Source of the DNA: a virus
Strand: one strand, 5' to 3'
Length of the DNA: 55,330 nucleotides
IMG/VR virus record: IMGVR_UViG_3300023179_001998
Location: 1-55,330 of that record
Shown here: positions 23,156-31,335 of the stretch, piece by piece
Position numbering within the stretch: position 1 is the stretch's first letter
Layout: each line of letters opens with the position of its first letter
Translations under genes and position numbers: made by a program
Notes under the pieces: generated by a model
Database searches by the model: none
Told to the model about the DNA's origin: nothing
The model's input: the letters and a program-made list of their open reading frames with translations, nothing else

Positions 23156-23977
23156 TTATCCCATCATGAAATCTGTTGGCAACTCGTACTTGGCTATTAG
23201 GTCTTTTTCTATGTTGTCCATTTCTGTAGTAGCCTCGGACAAAATCTTTTCGCCGTTGAATGTAATATCACCCGGCAGTTTGATACCGTTATACTTGCTC
23301 AGATTGACTCCCCATTGTTTCTTTATTAGAGCGGTCACATAACGCTTGAGCATTCTGTCTTCATATATTTCAGTATGAACTCTGGGGTCTAGAATTCGAT
23401 AGGCTTCGATGATAAAATATTGCCCCGGTTGAACAAACTTCCAATCCATATCAATACGGAGTTTGTTGTTTACACGACTGAAGTTAACCATCTTTTCGGG
23501 AGACAAGTATTGTCTCAATAGAGATAGGTACTGTTGTGTTAAATCGTATTGTACAAGGTCAATGGTTCCGAATGTATACAGGTCGTTCAATGCGTATTGG
23601 TAGCGAACATCAAACATACCTACCGACTGTGCAGTAACATGAAAAATTCTTACGACGCTTGTAACTAAATCCTCCAAAAGAATATCTGCCGCAGTTACCC
23701 CTTCTTCTTGAGGCTGAATCTTTATTTCAGATTCCTCTGTAAATCCGGGGTTATCTGCCCTGATGCTGATATACCTGTTTTGTATGTCTTGTGGCTGAAT
23801 TTGATACTTCAGGTAAACTCGCTCTACACCATCAAAGTGATACTCTGAGAAGAAGCGAATAGCATCGTCAACGCGATCCTCTATCTGATCGTCATCAACA
23901 TTTATCTCAATAACGGGCGAGCCTAAAGCCCGTAGTGCGTAGTCAATTAGTTTCTTCCTCGTCCGTATTGACGGCAT
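23156..23977 (-). CDS. 13: Neck protein gp13
   Basis: A 273-residue neck protein (T4: 309). TRKKLIDYALRALGSPVIEI, DDQIEDRVDDAIRFFSEYHF and VYLKYQIQPQDIQNRYISIR match T4 gp13 (RQELVDYAFRALGGGAVNIN; QALDRVDEAINMYREFHYNG; ITDEDIANRYIKLPD). The C-terminal YFIIEAYRILDPRVHTEIYE then KRYVTALIKKQWGVNLSKY is the second conserved block. The start overlaps the upstream gene by 35 nt; it is retained because the conserved N-terminus begins at once and CGGAG lies 8-9 nt upstream. Confidence 0.95.
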   Translation of the reverse strand: MPSIRTRKKLIDYALRALGSPVIEINVDDDQIEDRVDDAIRFFSEYHFDGVERVYLKYQIQPQDIQNRYISIRADNPGFTEESEIKIQPQEEGVTAADILLEDLVTSVVRIFHVTAQSVGMFDVRYQYALNDLYTFGTIDLVQYDLTQQYLSLLRQYLSPEKMVNFSRVNNKLRIDMDWKFVQPGQYFIIEAYRILDPRVHTEIYEDRMLKRYVTALIKKQWGVNLSKYNGIKLPGDITFNGEKILSEATTEMDNIEKDLIAKYELPTDFMMG

Positions 23978-24449
23978 CTTGGTTCTCCGTTGGGTATTTA
24001 GCCTTAATGGCTTTTCTTAACTTCTGAATCTGATCTATACCGGAGTTCTTCTTGCTCTTCTTCTCTATCAGATTCTCCCACAAAGCAACTATCAAATCTT
24101 CAAGGGGTGGGTACTCGGACTTTCTCCTACTACGAGGAGTTTTGGAGTTTTCCACAAGAGTTCTAACTTCCTCATCGGTTGTTTTTGCTTCAGCCTGTAA
24201 CGCTGCTGAAGCCACAACATAATCCTTATATCTCGACAAATAGCGTTCTCCGCTCTCCCATATCCCATCTATTGAGTATTGTTTGGTGTCTGTAACAATA
24301 CTTCTTGGACCACCTTTTGTATAACTTAGACTCCTCAAATTTTCTATCTCAGTATATGACGGTTCTAGGGAGCAAAACACAGATCTTGGTATTACAGTTC
24401 CGTCTATTACTATATCGCCAAGTTCATTTCGTGCAAAGGTGTTTGCCAT
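23943..24449 (-). CDS. Putative tail-fibre-associated protein, unknown
   Basis: A 168-residue protein follows the large tail fibre gene by 1 nt and overlaps gp13 by 35 nt. The C-terminal half holds SEYPPLEDLIVALWENLIEK and a charged helix (KLRKAIKAKYPTEN). The 'YPP.....ALW......K....D.I...R.AIK.KYP' pattern is common in small tail-fibre assembly or attachment proteins of myoviruses. The N-terminal 60 residues are beta-like (GDIVIDGTVIPRSVFCSLEP). The role is inferred from pattern and position next to the fibre gene. Confidence 0.5.
   Translation of the reverse strand: MANTFARNELGDIVIDGTVIPRSVFCSLEPSYTEIENLRSLSYTKGGPRSIVTDTKQYSIDGIWESGERYLSRYKDYVVASAALQAEAKTTDEEVRTLVENSKTPRSRRKSEYPPLEDLIVALWENLIEKKSKKNSGIDQIQKLRKAIKAKYPTENQDAVNTDEEETN
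23995..24001 (-). promoter_or_regulatory. Late promoter motif CTAAATA before gp13
   Basis: Minus-strand CTAAATA within the 3' end of the preceding gene, 17 nt before the gp13 ATG with CGGAG in between. It would start the gp13-gp17 late operon. Confidence 0.6.
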
Positions 24450-24450
24450 G

Positions 24451-27400
24451 TTAGACCGCCAAATCTTGATTGAAATACGCCTTGCTGTTTTCAGTAACAG
24501 AGGTATAGTTGCCCGTGTTACCTGCGTATGACCCTGAGGAGGAATTTGTATAGACTATACCGCCAAGACGGTTTACCATGATGTTATACAGAGAGTCTTT
24601 GGCGGCAAATATCACGGACTGCGGATTTGTTTGCCCCCCTTGGGTTAAACCATAGCCATCCATAATAGAATAGTATTGACCTGTTGTTGATGGGAGGATA
24701 CTCACAACGGAATTGTTTGATGCTATTAGACCTTGCTGCCCACTAGCGGAAAGTAATCGGAAATTAGAATCTGAAACCTCAAGATTTGCTCCGTTTACAA
24801 TCATTCCTGTTCTGTTGTTTACTATTGTGTTGTGGTTATAGGTTATACCAGCAGGAACTATTTGAATTGTGCTGTTCTTGTTGGCGACAATTCCCGCCGT
24901 GTTTTGTGATAGAACAGAACCCATCATAACAACAGAAGCGTTCTCTGCGTAAATTCCAACACCATTTCTTGAGCCTATAAATCCATCAATAACAACCCGA
25001 CCACCATTACAATAAACAGCGGATCCGTTGATTGGCGTTTGATATACGCCCATACCCTCTTGGATATTTACTCTACCACCATCGCACACTATTGCTTTAG
25101 AACTATTTTCTGTGGCTGTTGCGGTTGCGGTATCGTACACTATGATAAAAGGATCGCCCCGACCGTCGTTTCTCTTACCAAGAGTCAAGGTCGCGGAAGA
25201 ATCTACTATGAACCCCGTAGTGTTGTTTAGGACAACAGAGGTCTTGTATACATTATAGAATCCTAAGTTTGCATCAGTTATTGTTCCATTGAAAACAGAA
25301 GCCCCCGATGCGCCATTTGCTATTCTTCCAAGAGCAGTAACTTTTCCTAGTTCCGAATCAACTGTTGTAACTTGGTAAATTCCACACAGAGACATGACTC
25401 CACTACTAGTATCTCCTGCTGTTCCCCCCAATAAACCCGAAGATCCCATCAAGAAAGTTTCGGGTGTTAGAGTTAGATAGTCGCCAACGGATATGTTATC
25501 TACAGGAGAAAAAATTTCTACAGTAGATGTTAGTCCACTCACAGATACATTTATCTGTAGTGGATCTATTTGAAGATAAGAATTGTCCGAAGCACAGATA
25601 TGGTAGTTTCCGTTATCGACAAAAATTGGTCTTGATAGTGTATAACTTCCTTGACCCAAAACTATCTCTGATCCCTTTATCTTCTCTATAGATTTTGCCG
25701 CAGCAGCAGAACTCATATAAGATACACTACTATAAGTTCCCTCCGAACAAGTGCTTCCGCATGGACTTTTTAGTGATACATTACTTCCCCAACCATACAA
25801 AAGCCTTGAGAGGTTTATGGGCTGTGTTCTATTGTGTGAAGCGTGTCTAGATGTTCTTGAATCGTTATACCAATAAGTAAAGGAAGATGGTTCTTCCTCT
25901 GTGGAGGAAAGATTCATCGGGAAAACCAAACCCGTTCCAAATGATCCAGAAGGAGAAAGGAATACTGTTTTGTAATCGGCATCTCCCCAAGAATACAAAT
26001 CAGAAACTCCTGTTGCTCCCGTTGCTCCTCTATCTCCTGTTGCTCCACGATCTCCTTGGAGACCCGTATTTCCCGTTATTGATCTTCCGGGTGAACCCAT
26101 ATTTCCTGTAGGAACCCAAACAATATTATAAAGACGAGGAGATGTAAAGGATAAATTGCCGCCAAGATCTACAGTTGCGGGGAATTGAAATACAGAACCA
26201 ACCTTGGTTGATGCTTGAGTTACCCCGAGTATTCTTATTGCGTCTAGTGTTACCGCATCTCTTATGTAAATAGTTCCTCTTACAATAGAAGAACTGTAGC
26301 CCCATGTTCCAAAGAAATTGGAAAGGTTTGTTACTGTTGTTCCGGTTGGTTGAACTTCATTGATATAGAAGGTTCTGCTTATTGTGTCGTACCAGAAATA
26401 ACCTTGAGGTACGGTTGTAGATGTTCCATATCGGTAAGACAGAGTTCCCAAAGAAAATCCGGTAGAACCTGTTGGTCCTGTTCTTCCATCTAGTCCCGTG
26501 ACTCCTGCTGGACCCGGAGTTCCTTGCGGACCAACTTCTACTCCCGGATTTCCTTTATTGGACTTGTATCGTATTAGCCAATTTGTTGACAAATATGGTG
26601 GTAGATTTTGGTGAGCCTGTGAACCGCCAGTCAAATCCGAAACCGCCTTGTTTGCCTGATATTGGTTGGTAATTACGCTATTTACTCCGGAAGCGGTAAC
26701 ACCAGATCCTATGGTTTGTTGTTGAGTTCCCGGTGGTGTATATCCGCCCCCAATACTACTTCTGATTGGTATTTGGTGTCTGTGTGATGGTATTTCGCTT
26801 AGTGATAGGGTGTGAGTTTCTTCTCCACCCATTTCACCCAAAATATGAGTAGACAATCCTCTTCCCCTACCTGAACCCATAACAGTTCTTCCACGAAGAT
26901 CGGGGACAAAGAAATAATCAGATGTGTATCCGGACTCTTCTCCCGTCTTAAGAGATTTTAGTGTGATTTCTGTACCTTCCGCAAGATCATTGAACGATGA
27001 TGCTCCAGATGCCCATCCCGTCATTCCTTTTAGGAATGTAAAGGTAGCATCTGTAGTTGTTCCTGTAGCAGAATAGACTCTCACTACGGCTTCTTTAGAA
27101 CCCCAAACCATTTTATAGGTTTGATTGTTTATTAGAGAGTGATTCTTTGTACTTCCGGGCTTACCCGCAGAAATCAAATGAGAATCGTCTACCGCACCAT
27201 CAAATCTAATGTAACCTGTAGATCCTGTAGTTCCGGATAGTACTAGACCAAATATAGAATACTTTTCTCCTATTGCTGTGTACAGATCGTTATATGTGTC
27301 GGAACTTGTTGTTCCTTTTGGGAAGGAGTCACCAGCACACAACAAATAATTCCCCGGAACTTTATCGGGGGTTCCTGCAAATGGAACTAGTGTTCCTACA

Positions 27401-27897
27401 GGGCTGAATATAGAGACTTGCGTATTCCCCAATAAAACAGACGCAGCAGGCAACCCATTAACAACTATGCCCGAATAAGAATCCGTGGCAATCATCATTG
27501 GTTGAACAACGGTTGAAGTTGAGGGAACTCCTGTTGTCAGACCACCGCTCAATCCAGTTGAGAGATAGTAGGTGTTGCCGGTTACCAAGGGAAACGAGAG
27601 CAGAGAAGATGTTGCCCCCGCAGGGAATTCGATTTCTCCTTGATAGACAACCTCTACTGTCCACATCCCGCTAGCGGTATATCCTCCCTGAACCACACCT
27701 ACGGTTTGTGCATTTTGCCAAACATCGGCCTTGGCTAGGTTTAGACTGCCGTCATCGTCAATGTATACCGCAGCCCCATAGTGTAGGGTTCCGCTAGGAA
27801 ATGCTTGTGGTGCAAGATTAGTATACTTCTTTAACAGCGTCGTTTGAGGAGGCTGTTGTAGAATATGAAAGCCGCCACGGGAAGTTGAAAAAGCCAT
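24451..27897 (-). CDS. Tail fibre with tail-collar domain, collagen-like repeats and beta-helix
   Basis: A 1148-residue adhesin. The N-terminal 150 residues are beta-rich. A phage tail-collar domain follows (about 165-380), starting VGTLVPFAGTPDKVPGNYLL and including a gp12-type His motif in LSEIPSHRHQIPIR. Two collagen-like Gly-X-Y blocks come next: about residues 450-485 (GPQGTPGPAGVTGLDGRTG) and about 600-630 (GLQGDRGATGDRGATGATG). The C-terminal 450 residues have repeated short V/I-rich strands with Asn/Gly turns (NGGRVVIDGFIGSRNGVGIY), typical of a parallel beta-helix receptor-binding or glycan-cleaving domain. It probably trimerises through the collagen segments. A late motif precedes the start. 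Confidence 0.85.
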   Translation of the reverse strand: MAFSTSRGGFHILQQPPQTTLLKKYTNLAPQAFPSGTLHYGAAVYIDDDGSLNLAKADVWQNAQTVGVVQGGYTASGMWTVEVVYQGEIEFPAGATSSLLSFPLVTGNTYYLSTGLSGGLTTGVPSTSTVVQPMMIATDSYSGIVVNGLPAASVLLGNTQVSIFSPVGTLVPFAGTPDKVPGNYLLCAGDSFPKGTTSSDTYNDLYTAIGEKYSIFGLVLSGTTGSTGYIRFDGAVDDSHLISAGKPGSTKNHSLINNQTYKMVWGSKEAVVRVYSATGTTTDATFTFLKGMTGWASGASSFNDLAEGTEITLKSLKTGEESGYTSDYFFVPDLRGRTVMGSGRGRGLSTHILGEMGGEETHTLSLSEIPSHRHQIPIRSSIGGGYTPPGTQQQTIGSGVTASGVNSVITNQYQANKAVSDLTGGSQAHQNLPPYLSTNWLIRYKSNKGNPGVEVGPQGTPGPAGVTGLDGRTGPTGSTGFSLGTLSYRYGTSTTVPQGYFWYDTISRTFYINEVQPTGTTVTNLSNFFGTWGYSSSIVRGTIYIRDAVTLDAIRILGVTQASTKVGSVFQFPATVDLGGNLSFTSPRLYNIVWVPTGNMGSPGRSITGNTGLQGDRGATGDRGATGATGVSDLYSWGDADYKTVFLSPSGSFGTGLVFPMNLSSTEEEPSSFTYWYNDSRTSRHASHNRTQPINLSRLLYGWGSNVSLKSPCGSTCSEGTYSSVSYMSSAAAAKSIEKIKGSEIVLGQGSYTLSRPIFVDNGNYHICASDNSYLQIDPLQINVSVSGLTSTVEIFSPVDNISVGDYLTLTPETFLMGSSGLLGGTAGDTSSGVMSLCGIYQVTTVDSELGKVTALGRIANGASGASVFNGTITDANLGFYNVYKTSVVLNNTTGFIVDSSATLTLGKRNDGRGDPFIIVYDTATATATENSSKAIVCDGGRVNIQEGMGVYQTPINGSAVYCNGGRVVIDGFIGSRNGVGIYAENASVVMMGSVLSQNTAGIVANKNSTIQIVPAGITYNHNTIVNNRTGMIVNGANLEVSDSNFRLLSASGQQGLIASNNSVVSILPSTTGQYYSIMDGYGLTQGGQTNPQSVIFAAKDSLYNIMVNRLGGIVYTNSSSGSYAGNTGNYTSVTENSKAYFNQDLAV

Positions 27898-27926
27898 TTA
27901 GATAAGCCCTCGTTGTATCTAGGTAC

Positions 27927-27933
27927 TATTTAG
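27927..27933 (-). promoter_or_regulatory. Late promoter motif CTAAATA before the tail fibre gene
   Basis: Minus-strand CTAAATA, 29 nt before the tail fibre ATG, in the 59-nt gap behind the glycosyltransferase gene. Confidence 0.65.
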
Positions 27934-27956
27934 TAGCACCCAGAAACTGCTAGGAC

Positions 27957-29147
27957 TTATGCAATGCCCATAGTGGCTTCTTCCATGATCTTATCTGTAG
28001 CAAACTTGAGATTTGCTTCGATTCTTTGCTTTTGATCTTCAGGGAATTTGTTTTCCTGAAGCATCTTAGCACAAGCCATGCGGGATTCCTTGTATCTCTC
28101 GGTCCAATATGCAGAGATGGCAAATTCGTCCAAGATCATCCAATCGTATACTGGCTGGGCCACAAACAAAGCCCCTTCGGGGTATTTAATGCTGATTGCC
28201 AATTTGGCAAAACGATATGCTTGGTCAAACCTATTTGTAAGACGGCAAACTCTAGAAGCAGCCCAAAGACTTTCCGCTCTCCAAGGTGCAGCCTGATAGG
28301 CTTGGAAATACGATGCAACAATGTCATCAATACTATGCTTCAGTATTTCTCTAATACGGCCCACCTGAAACAGGCTGTAGAAGACTTCCTCATTCCATCC
28401 ACCCAACTGCGCTCTTTTGATATAAGCATCAAGAGCCTTTTCCCATTGATTTGAATCTCGGTATGACTGGGCTAGGTAGAAGTGATATCTGTTGATATCC
28501 TTTTCCTCAACCTTTCCGCTAGCCAAAGCCTTTTCAAAGGTTTCAGCGTCCTTTTGGTACTTTTGAGGATTCTGTGAACGAGCACCGTCCTGAATTGGGG
28601 TGTTCGTAAATCCGCGAGCAAAATCCCGAGTTCTAATCTCGTCATGGCAATCCACATACTCATGTAGAACGCCACGGTAATAGTACTTTCTCTTATTGCT
28701 AGTCAATTGCGGACGATGATACCGAGTATTACCGTAGAACGCCCAAACATTGTAAAGATCTGCGGTTAGGCTTTCCTTAAACTTGTCAGGGTCAAATCCG
28801 GGGTCAAAAACCAAAATCTCATCAGAGTCGATCATAAGGCAATAATCAATATCTTCATTTTTTCGTGCTAACTCTAGTACTTCTGAACGATTTGTTCCAA
28901 AGTCAACCCAAGGACTCTCATGAAGTTCTCCCTTAATGCCAACAGTATCAAAGAACTTCTTAATCTTTTCTTGAGTACCATCGGTTGAACCCGTATCACA
29001 AATAACCCATGTGTCAATAAGGGGAAGAACAGAAGTAAGGCATCGTTCTATCACTTTAGCCTCGTTCTTTACGATCATGCAAAGTGCGAGTTTCTTCTTC
29101 TTTGGGGTTTCTGTGATTACAGATTCGGCGGTAGCATTATCTGACAT
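27957..29147 (-). CDS. Family 2-type glycosyltransferase with C-terminal helical repeats
   Basis: A 396-residue protein has a GT-A domain: LALCMIVKNEAKVIERCLTS (about 19-38), TWVICDTGSTDGTQEKIKKF and a metal-binding DxD-type strand YCLMIDSDEILVFDP (about 104-118). The C-terminal half contains TPR-like helices (YHFYLAQSYRDSNQWEKALD; EVFYSLFQVGRIREILKHSI). It transfers sugar from a nucleotide donor to an unknown acceptor. Placed directly before the tail fibre gene, it may glycosylate a virion protein or modify host surface glycans; both are inferences. The start is set by GGAG 8 nt upstream. Confidence 0.85.
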   Translation of the reverse strand: MSDNATAESVITETPKKKKLALCMIVKNEAKVIERCLTSVLPLIDTWVICDTGSTDGTQEKIKKFFDTVGIKGELHESPWVDFGTNRSEVLELARKNEDIDYCLMIDSDEILVFDPGFDPDKFKESLTADLYNVWAFYGNTRYHRPQLTSNKRKYYYRGVLHEYVDCHDEIRTRDFARGFTNTPIQDGARSQNPQKYQKDAETFEKALASGKVEEKDINRYHFYLAQSYRDSNQWEKALDAYIKRAQLGGWNEEVFYSLFQVGRIREILKHSIDDIVASYFQAYQAAPWRAESLWAASRVCRLTNRFDQAYRFAKLAISIKYPEGALFVAQPVYDWMILDEFAISAYWTERYKESRMACAKMLQENKFPEDQKQRIEANLKFATDKIMEEATMGIA

Positions 29148-29195
29148 TGTATATCTCCATTGTGAGAAAGTGTTGTAGTTTATGTATGTTGCGTT

Positions 29196-29363
29196 TTAGC
29201 GACCGCGAAACTTTTCACGGTTTTCATACTGATCGTCATCATTATCATTTCCGTAGCGTTCCATCCAATTCTTTGAACTGTTCTTCTTCTTCTTGTTCGT
29301 AGAATTGCGAGCCTTGCGGGAATCGTGATCTTCCCACTCTCGGTATTCATTGTTGCGACTCAT
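29196..29363 (-). CDS. Small charged protein (55 aa), unknown
   Basis: A 55-residue frame runs from ATG 29361-29363 to TAA 29196-29198, with GGAGG 10 nt upstream. The protein is very hydrophilic: Arg/Asp/Asn/Lys-rich (MSRNNEYREWEDHDSRKARN, KKKKNSSKNWMERYGNDNDD, ending REKFRGR). It fills the gap between the DUF6433-type gene and the glycosyltransferase and overlaps neither. It is probably an RNA- or DNA-associating basic/acidic peptide; nothing specific is recognised. Confidence 0.6.
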   Translation of the reverse strand: MSRNNEYREWEDHDSRKARNSTNKKKKNSSKNWMERYGNDNDDDQYENREKFRGR

Positions 29364-29368
29364 GTGAT

Positions 29369-29800
29369 TTAAGCCTCCACAGGGATACGAATGGGTCTTT
29401 GAAGTAGACCCGGATAAGCCTTCTCCGCAAGATCTTTTGAGACCTCGGGGATGTTCTTGAGAAGGATGTTCTCTAGAATCTTTGACTCTGCTCCACTCAA
29501 AGCCTCAAGCATCTGAATGAGCAAAATATTCTTACGGGCAGCATCAACTCTTGTTTGTTCTAGGAACAAATAGAATCTCTTATGCTCAGAATACAAGGTA
29601 GTCATAGCCAACCCATCAGGAGACTGATCGGGGGTGTATGGCGGAACCTTGTTTGTAAAGAACTTGATGTTTGGATCATATGCCCAATGAAGGACATCTT
29701 CTAATGCGGGGGAGTAGTTCTCACGAAGGAGGTTGATCTTCTTCGCCTCTGTTTCCGCTGCTGCAACTTTGGCTAGTATTTCAGATACGAGTAGTTTCAT
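29369..29800 (-). CDS. DUF6433-type conserved T4-like phage protein
   Basis: A 143-residue helical protein. The N-terminus 'MKLLVSEILAKVAAAETEAK' then INLLRENYSPALEDVLHWAY and the 'PPYTPDQSPDGLAMTTLYSE' loop match a family conserved through T4-like and cyanophage-like genomes (as far as I recall listed as DUF6433). The function is unknown. A full-consensus late promoter TATAAATA lies 27 nt before the start, and AAGGAG is the ribosome binding site, so it is a late gene and possibly a virion or assembly protein. Confidence 0.7.
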   Translation of the reverse strand: MKLLVSEILAKVAAAETEAKKINLLRENYSPALEDVLHWAYDPNIKFFTNKVPPYTPDQSPDGLAMTTLYSEHKRFYLFLEQTRVDAARKNILLIQMLEALSGAESKILENILLKNIPEVSKDLAEKAYPGLLQRPIRIPVEA

Positions 29801-29827
29801 TGTTTCGCTCCTTCATGATGACGAGAC

Positions 29828-29835
29828 TATTTATA
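29828..29835 (-). promoter_or_regulatory. Late promoter TATAAATA (consensus)
   Basis: Exact late octamer on the minus strand in the 40-nt gap before the DUF6433-type gene; it would also read into the glycosyltransferase gene. Confidence 0.75.
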
Positions 29836-29840
29836 CGATC

Positions 29841-30974
29841 TCACTTGTAGACTGTAAGAATAATGGTGTCTTCGTTAGTTCTGCCCTTGCCGATCTTTTC
29901 CTCGGTTTTTAGTGCATCAAAGGCATTCTTGAAGGCACGGATACCACCATCCTTGATTGCCTTGATGAATTCCTTGGGCTTTCGTACCTTTTTGCACTTG
30001 CAGCCCTTGGAGTCAAAAGATACCACAGATGTTCCCTTCACATCAAGACCATCAGCATTCTCTGCTTCTAGTAGGGTTACTACTCGGGTCTTGGTGTTGA
30101 ACAGAACAACCTTAGATGCACCAATCATACGGCTAGGATGAATGGACTCCACACCAAGATCAGTATCGGACTTCTTCCACTTCATGCTCTTCACGCGATC
30201 AATCGGAGACTTTCTGCGACGAACCCTACGAATAGGAGTCGGTCGCTTCATCTCTCGGCAAGTATCCACTACATGGGTAAGCCAAGCCATACACTTCTTC
30301 AGTTGAGACTTGGTGTAAACAGAGTAGCCTTCCTTCAATTGATCGTCAGCAGAGCCACCGATTACTGCCTTGATGTCTTGCAGAGAATGGTCAAACCAAT
30401 CCGCAATCATGTGGGCTTGCATGGGCTTGACTTGGCGAGACTTGATAAAGTCAGAGCATTCCCACTTGACGGGTTTGCCTAGCAGGATGGAGTCGTAGAC
30501 CAACTCAATCTCTTCAATCAGTTCTCGGACCTGATCCTTAACATAGTCCCTCACGCTCGCACGGGCGGCCGCGGGTGCGCCTGTGGGCGCGTCCTTCTGC
30601 TTCTTACCCTTCTCTATAAGGGTCAGGATAGCCTTACGGAAGGAATCTACCTGTTGGGTCATAAGAGGAGCACCCAAGGTCAGCATTCGTGCTATTGGTC
30701 CTGTAATGATGCCTAGGGGCAGATCGGCGTTATCGCCCGGATAAAGACTAACATCAGCCAACTTCTTTACAGCGGCTAGGGCATCAGCCTTGTACTTGTT
30801 ATCGGACATCCACTCTATGACCCACTTCTTATGGTCATCGGTATCCGACATATTGTGATACCATTGAACCGCCCTGCAATACTGCGTAGCGATCTTGGGG
30901 TCTTTTGGATCTCGGGGAAGGTGATCCCAAGGAGGCTCGCTTCCCCAATACTGCTGTTCAATTTTGTTAGCCAT
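29841..30974 (-). CDS. Conserved T4-like phage protein (377 aa), unknown function, early promoter
   Basis: A 377-residue protein. The N-terminal half is helical with WGSEPPWDHLPRDPKDPKIA and repeated charged helices. Residues about 127-136 (PTGAPAAARA) form a GC-rich linker unlike the rest of the gene. The C-terminal half contains RRVRRRKSPIDRVKSMKWKK and a beta-type end (SKVVLFNTKTRVVTLLEAEN, VSFDSKGCKCKKVRKPKEFI). The basic central stretch suggests nucleic-acid contact. It is the only leftward gene in its area with a strong sigma70-type promoter, whose -10 ends 7 nt before the ATG, so the mRNA is predicted to be leaderless and early. I do not know a function for this family. Confidence 0.65.
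   Translation of the reverse strand: MANKIEQQYWGSEPPWDHLPRDPKDPKIATQYCRAVQWYHNMSDTDDHKKWVIEWMSDNKYKADALAAVKKLADVSLYPGDNADLPLGIITGPIARMLTLGAPLMTQQVDSFRKAILTLIEKGKKQKDAPTGAPAAARASVRDYVKDQVRELIEEIELVYDSILLGKPVKWECSDFIKSRQVKPMQAHMIADWFDHSLQDIKAVIGGSADDQLKEGYSVYTKSQLKKCMAWLTHVVDTCREMKRPTPIRRVRRRKSPIDRVKSMKWKKSDTDLGVESIHPSRMIGASKVVLFNTKTRVVTLLEAENADGLDVKGTSVVSFDSKGCKCKKVRKPKEFIKAIKDGGIRAFKNAFDALKTEEKIGKGRTNEDTIILTVYK
30571..30591. repeat. GC-rich repeat, copy A (in the 377-aa gene)
   Basis: The 21-nt core is identical except for one base to copy B at 37334-37354 (shared GCGGGTGCGCC, then CTG(T/C)GGGCGCG). It encodes PTGAPA in a linker. Confidence 0.65.
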
Positions 30975-30981
30975 GCGTTCT

Positions 30982-31009
30982 AGTATAACTCCAAAAAAAG
31001 TGATGTCAA
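30982..31009 (-). promoter_or_regulatory. Strong sigma70-type promoter abutting ATG (divergent pair)
   Basis: Minus strand: TTGACA (31004-31009), 16-nt spacer, TATACT (30982-30987), then 7 nt to the ATG of the 377-residue gene. The usual +1 falls on the start codon. No Shine-Dalgarno is within reach. Confidence 0.8.
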
Positions 31010-31018
31010 GCCCTTGAC
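31005..31018. repeat. Palindrome shared by two divergent -35 boxes
   Basis: GTCAAG-CC-CTTGAC is a perfect inverted repeat made of the minus-strand TTGACA (31004-31009) and the plus-strand TTGACT (31014-31019), which are only 4 bp apart. Confidence 0.75.
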
Positions 31019-31041
31019 TTATGGATTGCCTGTGCTATTAT
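31014..31041 (+). promoter_or_regulatory. Sigma70-type extended -10 promoter of the rightward early block
   Basis: Plus strand: TTGACT (31014-31019), 16-nt spacer, TATTAT (31036-31041) preceded by TGC (extended -10). +1 is expected near 31048, giving a leader of about 54 nt before the ATG at 31102. Confidence 0.75.
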
Positions 31042-31059
31042 ATTAGTATTGAAGCATTT

Positions 31060-31082
31060 GGGGTTCACCTGTAGTGATCCCC
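31060..31082 (+). promoter_or_regulatory. Hairpin in the early leader RNA
   Basis: GGGGTTCAC (31060-31068), loop CTGTA, GTGATCCCC (31074-31082): a 9-bp stem with one internal mismatch, followed by TCTTT. It lies between the early promoter and the first gene and could be an attenuator or a stability hairpin. Confidence 0.55.
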
Positions 31083-31101
31083 TCTTTAGCAAAGGATACC
31101 T

Positions 31102-31335
31102 ATGGCACAAGAAGAGTTCCTCACGCCGGGTACGAAGGTTTGGTGTAATTCGGAAGAGCGAGCGGGTATGATCGTTCGCACGGAGCGTGACCACAACTAT
31201 GGTCCGCAGTATCTTGTCTCGTTCCATGAGCCTGACACGATTGAGAACACGCACCCATACGAGCAGCGGTGGATCAAGAGTACCGATGTGGTCTCTTACG
31301 GTGCTCCCAAGAAGGAGAACAACCGTGGACGCTGA
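31102..31335 (+). CDS. Small early protein (77 aa), unknown
   Basis: A 77-residue protein is the first gene of the rightward early block. The start ATG 31102 has an AAAGGA-type ribosome binding site about 8 nt upstream. The sequence TPGTKVWCNSEERAGMIVRT then YGPQYLVSFHEPDTIENTHP looks like a small five-stranded barrel (SH3-like), as in chromatin or ribosome-binding modules, with a basic C-terminus. The function is unknown; early takeover proteins in T4-like phages often have such sizes. Codons are GC-richer than in the neighbouring late genes. Confidence 0.6.
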   Translation: MAQEEFLTPGTKVWCNSEERAGMIVRTERDHNYGPQYLVSFHEPDTIENTHPYEQRWIKSTDVVSYGAPKKENNRGR

